In this document: positions 22,292 to 29,957 of the stretch, piece after piece
Layout of the letters: each line of letters opens with the position of its first letter
Position numbering within the stretch: the stretch's first letter is position 1
From: UBA9732 sp045116915
GTDB lineage: Bacteria; Spirochaetota; Spirochaetia; Sphaerochaetales; Sphaerochaetaceae
Direction: 5' to 3'
Assembly (NCBI GenBank): GCA_045116915.1
Contig: JBGUMQ010000015.1
Span: forward strand, 1-29,964
DNA: 29,964 bases
Translations under genes and position numbers: made by a program
The notes under the pieces: model-generated
Databases searched by the model: none
What the model saw: only the letters and a program-made list of their open reading frames with translations
Told to the model about the DNA's origin: nothing

Positions 22292-22567
22292 GTGGCTAGA
22301 TCAATTAAGAAAGGACCGTTTGTTGAGGCTAAGCTCCTGAAGAGGGTTCAGGCTTCCAACAGCGCAGGTCAGAAGGACATGATCAAGACTTATTCAAGAG
22401 CCTCCGTGATCATTCCCGATATGGTAGGTTTTACAATTTCCGTCTACAACGGAAAGACATGGGTACCGGTATTCGTGACTGAGAACCTGGTCGGACACAA
22501 GCTCGGCGAGTTTGCGCCCACAAGGATCTTCCGCGGACACTCCGGATCGGACAAGAAGGCAAAGTGA
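22292..22567 (+). CDS. rpsS: 30S ribosomal protein S19
   Basis: The product is 91 residues. S19 is in the 30S head and contacts S13 and the A-site finger. The protein begins MARSIKKGPFVEAKLLKRV and contains KTYSRASVIIPDMVGFTISVYNGKTWVPVFVTENLVGHKLGEFAPTR. The start codon is GTG, with GGAG at 22281-22284; no in-frame ATG would keep the conserved N-terminus. It is the only gene here for which I see a non-ATG start. Confidence 0.98.
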   Translation: MARSIKKGPFVEAKLLKRVQASNSAGQKDMIKTYSRASVIIPDMVGFTISVYNGKTWVPVFVTENLVGHKLGEFAPTRIFRGHSGSDKKAK

Positions 22568-22575
22568 GGAATAAT

Positions 22576-22926
22576 ATGGCTGCAACTTACAAAGCTTGTG
22601 CAAAGTATCTTATGGTTTCTCCGAGCAAGGTCCGTCCGGTCGCAGACCTGGTGAGAGGCAAGAGCTACGAGGAGGCCTTCGGTATCCTCAACGCAATGCC
22701 GCAGAAGGGTGCCCGTCTCATCCTCAAGGTGCTCGTGAGCGCCGGTGCGAACGCGATGAACAGGAACAACAAGCTCGACGAGAGTCAGCTCGAGGTTTCC
22801 GCCATCTACGTCGACGGCGGTCCGGTCCTGAAGAGGGTCTGGGCAAGATCTCACGGAAAGCGTGACATCCTCCTCAAGAGAATGTCTCACATCACCGTTG
22901 AAGTCAGCGAAATCGTGGGAGAGTGA
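22576..22926 (+). CDS. rplV: 50S ribosomal protein L22
   Basis: The product is 116 residues from the ATG at 22576. The in-frame GTG at 22564 overlaps the rpsS stop and is less likely, because GAGGA at 22566-22570 serves the ATG. L22 lines the exit tunnel with a long beta-hairpin. Blocks seen are YLMVSPSKVRPVADLVRGKSYEEAF at the start, KVLVSAGANAMNRNNKLDESQLEV in the middle and LKRVWARSHGKRDILLKRMSHITVEV in the hairpin region. Confidence 0.98.
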   Translation: MAATYKACAKYLMVSPSKVRPVADLVRGKSYEEAFGILNAMPQKGARLILKVLVSAGANAMNRNNKLDESQLEVSAIYVDGGPVLKRVWARSHGKRDILLKRMSHITVEVSEIVGE

Positions 22927-22928
22927 GT

Positions 22929-23642
22929 ATGGGACAGAAAGTTAATCCTATAGGATTCCGTCTCGGAGTCAACAAGACCTGGTCGTCAAAGTGGTACGTG
23001 GATCCGAAAGAGTATGCAGAGACCCTCCATGAGGACCTGCAGCTCCGCAAGGCACTGATGAAGTGCCCCGAGGTCCAGGGTGCCGAGATCTCCAACATCG
23101 AGATCAGCAGGAAGCCGCAGCGTGTGACTGTTCTCATCAGCACAAGCAGGCCGGGCGTCATCATCGGTGCCAAGGGCGCCAATATCGAGAAGATCTGTGA
23201 GCAGCTCCAGAAGTGCTCGACGAAGAAGGTTCAGGTCAAGATCAAGAGCCTCGAGCACGCTGAGAAGGATGCCCAGCTGATCGCCCAGAGCGTCGCAAAG
23301 CAGATTGTCGGCCGCATCGCCTACAAGAGAGCTATGAAGAACGCGGTCACCAAGGCCACGGCCGCCGGTGTCCAGGGAATCAAGATCAGGGTTTCCGGCC
23401 GTCTCGGAGGAGCCGAGATCTCACGTTCTGAATGGGTCAAGGAAGGAAGGATCCCCCTTCACACACTCAGAAGCGACATCGACTACGGTTTCGCGGTTGC
23501 CAACACGACTTTCGGCGCCATCGGCGTCAAGGTCTGGATCTACAACGGCGAGATCTATGACAGAGTCAAGAAGGACGATGCAGGCGCACTTGTCAGAAAG
23601 GCACCCGAGTTCGCAGTCGACGACGCTGTCGAGACAAAGTGA
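22929..23642 (+). CDS. rpsC: 30S ribosomal protein S3
   Basis: The product is 237 residues from the ATG at 22929 (MGQKVNPIGFRLGV). An in-frame GTG at 22923 overlaps the rplV stop and is not preferred. S3 forms the mRNA entry channel with S4 and S5. The KH domain is marked by STSRPGVIIGAKGANIEKICEQL. The C-terminal domain has GVQGIKIRVSGRLGGAEISRSEWVKEGRIPLHTLRSDIDYG. It ends in a short acidic tail. GGGAGAG before the start lies inside rplV. Confidence 0.98.
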   Translation: MGQKVNPIGFRLGVNKTWSSKWYVDPKEYAETLHEDLQLRKALMKCPEVQGAEISNIEISRKPQRVTVLISTSRPGVIIGAKGANIEKICEQLQKCSTKKVQVKIKSLEHAEKDAQLIAQSVAKQIVGRIAYKRAMKNAVTKATAAGVQGIKIRVSGRLGGAEISRSEWVKEGRIPLHTLRSDIDYGFAVANTTFGAIGVKVWIYNGEIYDRVKKDDAGALVRKAPEFAVDDAVETK

Positions 23643-23655
23643 GGGGTAATCAGAA

Positions 23656-24075
23656 ATGCTTAGTCCTAAAAGAATAAAGTACAGAAAGAAGCAGAGAGGA
23701 ACAAGGGACGGTGTCGCACATCGCGGAAACCAGGTCTCCTTCGGAGAGTACGGTCTTGTTGCTCTTGAGCCCAGGTGGATCACCAACCGCCAGATCGAGG
23801 CTGCCCGTGTCGCCATGACACGTCATGCCAAGAGAGGCGCAAGGGTCTGGATCAGGATCTATCCCGACATGCCTTACACATCGAAGCCCATCGGAACCAG
23901 ACAGGGTAACGGTAAGGGTGCTCCGGAAGGATGGGTCGCTGTCGTCAAGAAGGGTGCAGTCATGTTCGAGATGGCGGACGTCGACGAGCAGATCGCAAGG
24001 GAAGCTCTTACACTTGCTGCTTCCAAGCTCCCGATCAAGACAAAGTTTGTCGCAAAGAGAGAGGTTGAAGAGTAA
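23656..24075 (+). CDS. rplP: 50S ribosomal protein L16
   Basis: The product is 139 residues. L16 sits next to the A site and helps position aminoacyl-tRNA. Conserved stretches are PKRIKYRKKQRGTRDGVAHRGNQVSFGEYGLVALEP, RWITNRQIEAARVAMTRHAKRGARVWIRI and GNGKGAPEGWVAVVKKGAVMFEM. AGGGG precedes the ATG. The stop overlaps the rpmC start by one base (TAATG), so L29 is probably translated by re-initiation. Confidence 0.98.
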   Translation: MLSPKRIKYRKKQRGTRDGVAHRGNQVSFGEYGLVALEPRWITNRQIEAARVAMTRHAKRGARVWIRIYPDMPYTSKPIGTRQGNGKGAPEGWVAVVKKGAVMFEMADVDEQIAREALTLAASKLPIKTKFVAKREVEE

Positions 24076-24278
24076 TGAAGAATTCATTTGCAAAGCTTTC
24101 GTACGACGAATTGGTCGCAAAGCGCGACGAGCTCAGGAAGAGCTATCTTAACATGAGAATGGAAAAGGTTCTGGGACATGTCGAGAATCCGCTTCAGGTG
24201 AGGAACATCAGAAGGCAGATCGCTAGGCTGAATACCCTGATCCATGAGTACACCTTGGGAATCCGCAAGGCAAAGTAA
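24075..24278 (+). CDS. rpmC: 50S ribosomal protein L29
   Basis: The product is 67 residues. L29 is a small helical-hairpin protein next to L23 at the tunnel exit. The YDELVAKRDELRKSYLNMRMEKVLGHVENPLQVRNIRRQIARLNTLIHE pattern shows the two long helices and the conserved turn. The start codon overlaps the rplP stop by one base. It is followed by rpsQ after 11 bases. Confidence 0.97.
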   Translation: MKNSFAKLSYDELVAKRDELRKSYLNMRMEKVLGHVENPLQVRNIRRQIARLNTLIHEYTLGIRKAK

Positions 24279-24289
24279 GAGGGTGAGTT

Positions 24290-24541
24290 ATGGAATCCAG
24301 AAAGAAAAGTTTTATAGGCGTGGTTACCAGCGACAAGATGGACAAGACCATCGTCGTCACTGTCAGCAACAGAAGCCTGCACCCGCTTTATAAGAAGTAC
24401 GTCAACAGCTCCAAGAAGCTGAAGGCACATGACGAGAACAATGATGCCCACGTTGGTGACACCGTCCGTGTTGTCGAGTGCCGCCATCTCAGCAAGGACA
24501 AGTGCTGGAGACTCTCCCAGATCATCGAGAGAGCTAAATAA
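24290..24541 (+). CDS. rpsQ: 30S ribosomal protein S17
   Basis: The product is 83 residues. S17 is a primary 16S-binding protein with an OB fold. Signature parts are KKSFIGVVTSDKMDKTIVVTVSNR at the start, HPLYKKYVNSSKKLKAHDENNDAHVGDTVRVVECRHLSKDKCWRL through the middle and an end at IIERAK. GAGGGTGAG precedes the ATG. It lies in the standard place between rpmC and rplN. Confidence 0.98.
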   Translation: MESRKKSFIGVVTSDKMDKTIVVTVSNRSLHPLYKKYVNSSKKLKAHDENNDAHVGDTVRVVECRHLSKDKCWRLSQIIERAK

Positions 24542-24552
24542 GGAGATCGGTC

Positions 24553-24918
24553 ATGGTACAGATGCAGTCTTATCTGAACGTCGCGGACAACAGCGGCGCC
24601 AGGCTTGTCCAGGTCATCAAGGTTCTCGGCGGCAGCCACAGGTATGTGGCCGGTGTCGGTGACATTGTAGTAGTAGCTGTCAAGGACGCTCTTCCGAACG
24701 GCGCCATCAAGAAGGGTGACGTTCTGAAGGCGGTCGTTGTCAGGACAAAGAAGGAATACCGCAGACCTGACGGTACATACATCAGGTTCGATGACAACGC
24801 ATGCGTCGTCATCGATGCCAACAATAACCCCCGCGGAAAGCGTATCTTCGGGCCGGTCGCTCGTGAGCTGAGAGACGGATACATGAAGATCGTTTCACTC
24901 GCACCGGAAGTGTTGTAG
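24553..24918 (+). CDS. rplN: 50S ribosomal protein L14
   Basis: The product is 121 residues. L14 lies at the subunit interface and forms a bridge to 16S rRNA; it is the docking site of RsfS in many bacteria. It starts MVQMQSYLNVADNSGARLVQVIKVLGG. It has AVVVRTKKEYRRPDGTYIRFDDNACVVID and ends GPVARELRDGYMKIVSLAPEVL, all typical. AAGGAGA precedes the ATG. Confidence 0.98.
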   Translation: MVQMQSYLNVADNSGARLVQVIKVLGGSHRYVAGVGDIVVVAVKDALPNGAIKKGDVLKAVVVRTKKEYRRPDGTYIRFDDNACVVIDANNNPRGKRIFGPVARELRDGYMKIVSLAPEVL

Positions 24919-24928
24919 GAGAAACAGA

Positions 24929-25237
24929 ATGAGACTGAAGAAGAACGACACAGTCAAGATCATTGCCGGAAAGGACAAGGGTGTCACAGGCAAGATCATC
25001 AAGGTGGATCCCGAGAACGAAAGGGTCTACATCCAGGGTGCCAACATGGTCTCGAAGACCATGAAGAAGAGGAACCAGCAGGACAAGGGCGGAATCTCAC
25101 AGGTTGAGGCTCCTGTCCATGTGTCCAACGTCGCGCTCGTCGTCTCCAAGAACGGAGAGACCAGCAAGGTTGGTTACAAGAAGGATGCAAGCGGCAAGAA
25201 GGTCCGCTATGCGAAGAAGACCGGAGAGGTAGTCTGA
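24929..25237 (+). CDS. rplX: 50S ribosomal protein L24
   Basis: The product is 102 residues. L24 is an early 50S assembly protein with a KOW motif (LKKNDTVKIIAGKDKGVTGKIIKVDPENERVYIQGANMV). The C-terminal part has a hydrophobic VSNVALVVSKNG segment followed by a lysine-rich end. The stop codon TGA shares one base with the rplE start (TGATG), so translation of L5 is likely coupled. Confidence 0.98.
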   Translation: MRLKKNDTVKIIAGKDKGVTGKIIKVDPENERVYIQGANMVSKTMKKRNQQDKGGISQVEAPVHVSNVALVVSKNGETSKVGYKKDASGKKVRYAKKTGEVV

Positions 25238-25788
25238 TGGAAAAGTTCATACCAAACCTGAAGAGGAAATATCTTGAGGAAGTCGCACCCGAGCTGTACA
25301 AGGATTTCAAGTACACCTCCAAGATGCAGATTCCCGCCCTCGAGAAGATTGTTGTTTCCGCCGGCGTCGGAGATGCCATCGCGGACAAGAAGTATCTTGA
25401 TGCAACAGTCAAGGAGCTGGAGCAGATTACCGGTCAGCATGTTGTGAAGACCAAGGCCAGGAAGTCCATCGCGAACTTCAAGCTTCGTGAAGGAATGGAG
25501 ATCGGCGCCATGGTCACCCTCAGGGGCGACAACATGTGGTTCTTCCTTGAAAGGCTCATTTGCATCGCGCTTCCGCGTGTGAAGGACTTCAAGGGTGTCA
25601 AGCCGAATGCATTTGACGGTCACGGCAACTATGCACTGGGCATCACAGAGCAGATCATCTTCCCGGAGATCGATTACGACAAGATCGTCCGTGTCAGCGG
25701 CCTGAACGTGGCTATCGTCACGACAGCAAGGACCGATGAGGAAGGATTCGCCCTTCTCAAGAAGCTCGGCATGCCGTTCAGCAAGTAA
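25237..25788 (+). CDS. rplE: 50S ribosomal protein L5
   Basis: The product is 183 residues. L5 binds 5S rRNA together with L18 and contacts the P-site tRNA and S13. Blocks include MQIPALEKIVVSAGVGDAIADKKYLDATVKELEQITGQHVV, KARKSIANFKLREGMEIGAMVTLRG and GHGNYALGITEQIIFPEIDYDKI. The start overlaps the rplX stop by one base. In E. coli the S8 operator of the spc operon lies at this junction; I could not identify an S8-like site by eye. Confidence 0.98.
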   Translation: MEKFIPNLKRKYLEEVAPELYKDFKYTSKMQIPALEKIVVSAGVGDAIADKKYLDATVKELEQITGQHVVKTKARKSIANFKLREGMEIGAMVTLRGDNMWFFLERLICIALPRVKDFKGVKPNAFDGHGNYALGITEQIIFPEIDYDKIVRVSGLNVAIVTTARTDEEGFALLKKLGMPFSK

Positions 25789-25798
25789 GGGGTAGGAT

Positions 25799-25984
25799 AT
25801 GGCAAAAAAGTCAATGATAGTAAAGGCCCAGAGAGAGCCCAAGTTCAGCACAAGAACCATTCGTCGTTGCAGACTTTGCGGAAGACCCCGTGGATATTTG
25901 CGCAAGTTCGATATGTGCAGACATTGCTTCAGAAAGCTGGCCAACGAAGGCCTGATTCCTGGTGTGACAAAATCCAGTTGGTAG
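25799..25984 (+). CDS. rpsZ: 30S ribosomal protein S14, zinc-binding type Z
   Basis: The product is 61 residues, the short form. Four cysteines in two CxxC pairs (Cys24, Cys27 in CRLCG; Cys40, Cys43 in CRHC) make an intact zinc site. S14 binds the 30S head. The C-terminus GLIPGVTKSSW is typical of type Z. GGGGTAGG precedes the ATG. In contrast to L33 in this window, zinc dependence is retained. Many bacteria carry a zinc-free paralogue elsewhere, which cannot be judged here. Confidence 0.97.
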   Translation: MAKKSMIVKAQREPKFSTRTIRRCRLCGRPRGYLRKFDMCRHCFRKLANEGLIPGVTKSSW

Positions 25985-25996
25985 GAGTACAGAGAA

Positions 25997-26395
25997 ATGG
26001 CAGTAAGTGATCCAGTTGCTGATATGCTGACTAAAGTCAGAAACGCCAGTCAGGCTAAGCATGAGAAAGTAGACATTTCCAATTCGAAGCTCAAGCTCCA
26101 GATCGTCAAGATCATGAAGAACGAGGGTTTCATCAAGAATTTCAAGAAAGTCACCAAAGACGGTGCCACATATCTTCGTGTATTCCTGAAGTATGACGAG
26201 GCTCATTGCCCGGTCATCCACGGTATCAAGAGAATCTCGACTCCTGGCCGCCGTGTCTATTCCGGATACAGGGAGATGCCCCGTGTTTTCAACGGATATG
26301 GCATTGTCATCGTTTCGACTTCTGCCGGAGTCATCACCGGTAAGAAGGCATCTGAGCAGTTGGTCGGCGGAGAGCTGATCTGCTCGATTTGGTAA
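25997..26395 (+). CDS. rpsH: 30S ribosomal protein S8
   Basis: The product is 132 residues. S8 binds helix 21 of 16S rRNA and in several bacteria represses the spc operon. It begins SDPVADMLTKVRNASQAKHEKVDI, has IKRISTPGRRVYSGYREMPRVFNGYGIVIVSTSAGVITGKKA, and ends with the family's GGELICSIW. A GGAGTACAGAG stretch precedes the ATG. It is followed closely by rplF. Confidence 0.98.
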   Translation: MAVSDPVADMLTKVRNASQAKHEKVDISNSKLKLQIVKIMKNEGFIKNFKKVTKDGATYLRVFLKYDEAHCPVIHGIKRISTPGRRVYSGYREMPRVFNGYGIVIVSTSAGVITGKKASEQLVGGELICSIW

Positions 26396-26406
26396 GAGAG
26401 GGAACT

Positions 26407-26946
26407 ATGTCACGTATAGGTAGATTACCAATTGATATGCCTAAGACGGTCAAGGCCTCCATCAAAGACGGAGTCATCACCGTTGAAGGACCAAAGGGCA
26501 AGCTGTCTCAGGAGATCAGCCCCGCGATCAACATCGAGATCGAGGCTGACAAGATCGTCGTCACAAGGGACAACGATGAAAAGCAGACAAGGGCTTACCA
26601 CGGCCTGATGAGACAGCTGATCCGCAACATGATCGTGGGTGTTTCCGACGGATACACCAAGACCATGGTCATCGTCGGAGTCGGCTACAAGGCCGAACTC
26701 AAGCAGAACGTACTTGTCCTGACACTCGGATTCGCCAACGACATCGAGTATGTCGTGCCCGAAGGCGTGAAGATCGCCTGCGAGACGCCGACCAAGTTCA
26801 GCATCTCCGGTATCGACAAGCAGCTTGTCGGACAGACGGCTGCCGAAATCCGCAGCCTCAGGAAGCCTGAGCCGTACAAGGGCAAGGGAATCAGGTATGA
26901 GAACGAATTCGTCCGTTCCAAGAGCGGAAAGTCTGGTAAGAAATAA
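26407..26946 (+). CDS. rplF: 50S ribosomal protein L6
   Basis: The product is 179 residues from the ATG at 26407 (MSRIGRLPIDMPKTV). An in-frame ATG at 26389 lies inside rpsH and would add a tail that the family lacks. GAGAGGGA before 26407 is the better ribosome-binding site. L6 sits near the sarcin-ricin loop and factor-binding site. The two repeated domains are visible; the C-terminal one has KQLVGQTAAEIRSLRKPEPYKGKGIRYENEFVRSKSGKSGKK. Confidence 0.97.
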   Translation: MSRIGRLPIDMPKTVKASIKDGVITVEGPKGKLSQEISPAINIEIEADKIVVTRDNDEKQTRAYHGLMRQLIRNMIVGVSDGYTKTMVIVGVGYKAELKQNVLVLTLGFANDIEYVVPEGVKIACETPTKFSISGIDKQLVGQTAAEIRSLRKPEPYKGKGIRYENEFVRSKSGKSGKK

Positions 26947-26960
26947 GGCGGGTTGAAGAT

Positions 26961-27320
26961 ATGAATAGAATTATCGACAAGAACAGAAAGCACGCAAGAA
27001 GGAAGCTTCATATCAGAAAATCCATTTCCGGAACAGCCCTGAGACCGAGAATGACTGTCTTCAGAAGCAACCTGCACATGTATGTACAGGTCATCGATGA
27101 TACGACAGGCAGGACACTGGTCAGCGCAGGTACGGTCGAGAAGGAGCTTGCAGGTCTCAAGAACAACGTCGAAGATGCAGCAAAGTTCGGAGAGATTCTC
27201 GGAAAGAGATGCATTGAGAAGGGTGTCCAGACCGTGGTTTTCGACAGAAACGGTTACCTCTATCACGGAGTCGTGAAGGCTATCGCTGATGGCGCCAGAA
27301 AAGCCGGTGTAAAGTTCTAA
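26961..27320 (+). CDS. rplR: 50S ribosomal protein L18
   Basis: The product is 119 residues. L18 binds 5S rRNA with L5. It has a basic N-terminus (KNRKHARRKLHIRKSISGTALRPRMTVFRSNLHMYVQVIDD). The C-terminal half contains AAKFGEILGKRCIEKGVQTVVFDRNGYLYHGVVKAIADGARKAGVKF. Its ribosome-binding site is weak (GGCGGG). It is followed by rpsE after 10 bases. Confidence 0.98.
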   Translation: MNRIIDKNRKHARRKLHIRKSISGTALRPRMTVFRSNLHMYVQVIDDTTGRTLVSAGTVEKELAGLKNNVEDAAKFGEILGKRCIEKGVQTVVFDRNGYLYHGVVKAIADGARKAGVKF

Positions 27321-27330
27321 GGTGGGTAGT

Positions 27331-27849
27331 ATGGAAAGAAATAGAGATAGAAGAGAAAGAGAGAACCAGCCGAAGGAGTTCGTCGAGAAGCTCATCAAGC
27401 TGAGTGCTGTTTCCAAGACCGTCAAGGGCGGACGCCGCAGATCGTTCTCGGCCCTGGTTGTCGTAGGCGACCAGAAGGGAAGGGTCGGATACGGAATGGG
27501 AAAGGCCAACGATGTCTCCTATGCGATCCGCAAGGCCACGGAGACCGCCAAGAAGAACCTGATCACAGTCAACCTCAAGGATGCATCCATCCCCCACGAG
27601 GTCACAGGCAACTTCAAGAGCGCATGCGTCCTCCTCAAGCCGGCATCAGCCGGTACCGGAGTCATCGCCGGTGGTGCAGTCCGTGCCGTCTGCGATGCAG
27701 TCGGAATCAAGGACATCCTCAGCAAGTCCCTTGGATCCAAGAACACGATCAACACCGTCAAGGCCACCTTCGACGGACTGGCACATCTGTTCTCGGCCAA
27801 GAAGCTCTCGGAAGAAAGAGGCAAGAGCCTCAAGGAAATGTGGGGTTGA
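27331..27849 (+). CDS. rpsE: 30S ribosomal protein S5
   Basis: The product is 172 residues from the ATG at 27331. An in-frame GTG at 27322 lies within the ribosome-binding site AAGGTGGG and is rejected. S5 is in the mRNA entry and accuracy region. The N-terminal double-stranded RNA-binding domain has KLIKLSAVSKTVKGGRRRSFSALVVVGDQKGRVGYGMGKANDV. The C-terminal domain has AVRAVCDAVGIKDILSKSLGSKN. The VKGGRRR loop linked to spectinomycin is ordinary. Confidence 0.98.
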   Translation: MERNRDRRERENQPKEFVEKLIKLSAVSKTVKGGRRRSFSALVVVGDQKGRVGYGMGKANDVSYAIRKATETAKKNLITVNLKDASIPHEVTGNFKSACVLLKPASAGTGVIAGGAVRAVCDAVGIKDILSKSLGSKNTINTVKATFDGLAHLFSAKKLSEERGKSLKEMWG

Positions 27850-27852
27850 GCC

Positions 27853-28035
27853 ATGGCAAAGAAGATTCGTATTGAACTGGTCAAGGGCCTTGCAGGTTGC
27901 CTTCCGAAGCAGAGAGCCACAGTCAAGGCTCTGGGCCTCGGCAAGATCAACAGCAGCGTCGAGAAGGAAGCCACTCCCGACACAATGGGAATGGTCCGTG
28001 TCGTCGAGCACCTCGTGAAGGTTGAGGAGATTTAA
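27853..28035 (+). CDS. rpmD: 50S ribosomal protein L30
   Basis: The product is 60 residues. L30 is a small 50S protein, not present in all bacteria. It begins KKIRIELVKGLAGCLPKQRATVKALGLGKINSSVE and continues TPDTMGMVRVVEHLVKVEEI, as in the family. It starts 3 bases past the rpsE stop, so its ribosome-binding site lies within rpsE. A cysteine replaces the usual small residue in the GLAGC turn. Confidence 0.96.
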   Translation: MAKKIRIELVKGLAGCLPKQRATVKALGLGKINSSVEKEATPDTMGMVRVVEHLVKVEEI

Positions 28036-28036
28036 C

Positions 28037-28465
28037 ATGGGACAGATTCATGCACCGGCCGGTGCCAATAGAAACAAGACAATAGTCGGCCGCGGAGCAT
28101 CTTCCAAGGGCAGGACCTGCGGAAAGGGCTCGAACGGACAGAACGCCCGTTCAGGCGGCGGTGTCCGTCCCGGATTCGAAGGCGGACAGATGCCTCTCTA
28201 TCGCCGCACGGCGAGAAGGGGTTTCTCCAATGCCCCGTTCAAGAAGGAGTACGCTGTCGTGTCCCTGGACATGATCAACGAGACCTACCAGGACGGCGAG
28301 ACCGTCGATCTCCAGTCCCTCAAGGACTACTGCATCGTCAAGGGCGATGTGGAGGCCAAGATCCTCTCCAACGGAGAGATCGCGAAGAAAGTTGTCGTTG
28401 ACGGTGTTAAGGTCTCGGCAGCCGCAGCAGAGAAGATCAAGGCTGCCGGCGGAGAGATCAAATAA
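28037..28465 (+). CDS. rplO: 50S ribosomal protein L15
   Basis: The product is 142 residues from the ATG at 28037. An in-frame start at 28022 would lie inside rpmD, and GAGGAGA (28024-28030) points to 28037. L15 is a late 50S assembly protein. The N-terminus is unusually direct (MGQIHAPAGANRNKTIVGRGASSKGRTCGKGSNGQNARSGGGVRPGFEGGQMPLYRR) but keeps the glycine-rich rRNA-threading tail. The C-terminal half includes VKVSAAAAEKIKAAGGEI. Confidence 0.97.
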   Translation: MGQIHAPAGANRNKTIVGRGASSKGRTCGKGSNGQNARSGGGVRPGFEGGQMPLYRRTARRGFSNAPFKKEYAVVSLDMINETYQDGETVDLQSLKDYCIVKGDVEAKILSNGEIAKKVVVDGVKVSAAAAEKIKAAGGEIK

Positions 28466-28477
28466 GGAAGGAAACTG

Positions 28478-29824
28478 ATGTCAAACACCATTTCAGACAT
28501 GTTCAAGATGGAAGATCTCAGGAAGAAGATCCTGTTCACGCTCATGATCCTCGCAATCACGAGGATCGGAACGGTCATCCCCGTTCCCGGTGTGAACCCG
28601 ACCCTTCTTGAGCAGTACTTCCTGAGCCAGTCCTCATCCGGGAACCTGGGTCTTGTGGAGTACCTGAACTTCTTCTCTGGTGGTGCGTTCTCCAACTTCT
28701 CCCTGTTCACATTGGGTGTAATGCCTTACATCTCGATGCAGATCATCATCCAGCTGCTCATGCTCATCATCCCCAAGATGAAGAAGTGGGGCGAGGATGC
28801 AGAGGGAAGGAAGAAGATCCAGAAAGTCACCAGATACGGTACTATCGTCGTGTGTCTGCTGCAGTCGTTCGTCGTCACGGTCTATGCCAGGAGCATCCAG
28901 TACTATGTTCCGGGCGTGATCACGATCGACATGCTTCCTTTCACACTCATTTCAATGCTTACAGTCACAGCCGGTACGATGACGCTCGTATGGCTGGGAG
29001 AGAAGATCACACAGTACGGTGTCGGAAACGGTATCTCGCTGCTGATCTTCGCCGGTATCGTCGCCAGGTTCCCGTCGGCAATCAGCACCATGATCTCAGG
29101 TGTCGTCGCCGGAAAGGGATCGGCCAACTATATCAACCCGGTCTTCCTTGTCATCGTCGTTGTGATGTTCATCATCGTTGTGGCCCTGGTCGTCTGCGAG
29201 CAGGAAGGCGAGAGGAAGATCCCCGTGAACTACGCCAAGAGAGTTGTCGGAAGAAGGATGTACGGTGCGCAGAGCTCCTATATCCCGTTCAAGATCAACC
29301 CGTCCGGCGTCATCCCGGTCATCTTCGCCTCTGCTGTCCTGTCATTCCCGTTGCAGATCGCCAGCGCATTGGGTTCCAACGTAAAATGGCTGCAGTCAGT
29401 TGCAAATTGGCTTGATCCGTCAGGTGCACCCTACATCATCATCTACACCCTCCTGATCATCGCCTTTGCATTCTTCTACACACAGGTCTCCCTCAACCCG
29501 GTTGAGATGGCCAAGCAGATCAGAGAGAACGGTGGAAGCGTTCCCGGAGTCAGAGCCGAGAAACTCGAGGAGTACCTCACGAAGGTCCTCAACAGGATAG
29601 TTCTCCCCGGTGCCCTGTTCCTTGCTTTCATTGCATTGATTCCTACCCTGATCCAGATCATCTTCAAGTTCCCGCAGTCCGTTGCGATGCTCTTCGGCGG
29701 TACGTCGCTGATCATCCTCGTCGGTGTCGAGCTTGATCTGATGAAGCAGATCGAGAGTATCATGAAGATGCACCACCACGAGGGATTTGTCGGTGTGAAG
29801 AAGATCAAATCCAAGAATTTATAA
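28478..29824 (+). CDS. secY: Preprotein translocase subunit SecY
   Basis: The product is 448 residues with ten expected membrane spans. SecY is the channel of the Sec pathway, working with SecE (here at 5768) and SecA. It begins FKMEDLRKKILFTLMILAITRIGTVIPVPGVNP, where the first span holds the family's VIPVPG. It carries FSLFTLGVMPYISMQIIIQLL in span 2 and the cytosolic loop QEGERKIPVNYAKRVVGRRMYGAQSSYIPFKINPSGVIPVIFA. AAGGAAGG precedes the ATG. No adk, map or infA follows it; rpmJ comes next. Confidence 0.98.
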   Translation: MSNTISDMFKMEDLRKKILFTLMILAITRIGTVIPVPGVNPTLLEQYFLSQSSSGNLGLVEYLNFFSGGAFSNFSLFTLGVMPYISMQIIIQLLMLIIPKMKKWGEDAEGRKKIQKVTRYGTIVVCLLQSFVVTVYARSIQYYVPGVITIDMLPFTLISMLTVTAGTMTLVWLGEKITQYGVGNGISLLIFAGIVARFPSAISTMISGVVAGKGSANYINPVFLVIVVVMFIIVVALVVCEQEGERKIPVNYAKRVVGRRMYGAQSSYIPFKINPSGVIPVIFASAVLSFPLQIASALGSNVKWLQSVANWLDPSGAPYIIIYTLLIIAFAFFYTQVSLNPVEMAKQIRENGGSVPGVRAEKLEEYLTKVLNRIVLPGALFLAFIALIPTLIQIIFKFPQSVAMLFGGTSLIILVGVELDLMKQIESIMKMHHHEGFVGVKKIKSKNL

Positions 29825-29841
29825 TTGCGAAGGAGCAGATC

Positions 29842-29955
29842 ATGAAAGTTAGAGCAAGTGTTAAACCTATGTGTGACAAATGCAAGGTTATCAGAAGAAA
29901 CGGCGTTGTTCGCATTGTCTGCGAGAACCCGAAGCATAAACAGAGACAGAAATAA
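29842..29955 (+). CDS. rpmJ: 50S ribosomal protein L36
   Basis: The product is 37 residues with AAGGAG at 29830-29835. L36 is the smallest 50S protein and has one zinc site. Ligands Cys11, Cys14, Cys27 and His32 (CDKCKVIRRNG...CENPKHKQ) are all present, so this is the zinc-binding form. It lies between secY and the expected rpsM, as in many bacteria that lack adk/map/infA here. Confidence 0.97.
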   Translation: MKVRASVKPMCDKCKVIRRNGVVRIVCENPKHKQRQK

Positions 29956-29957
29956 TT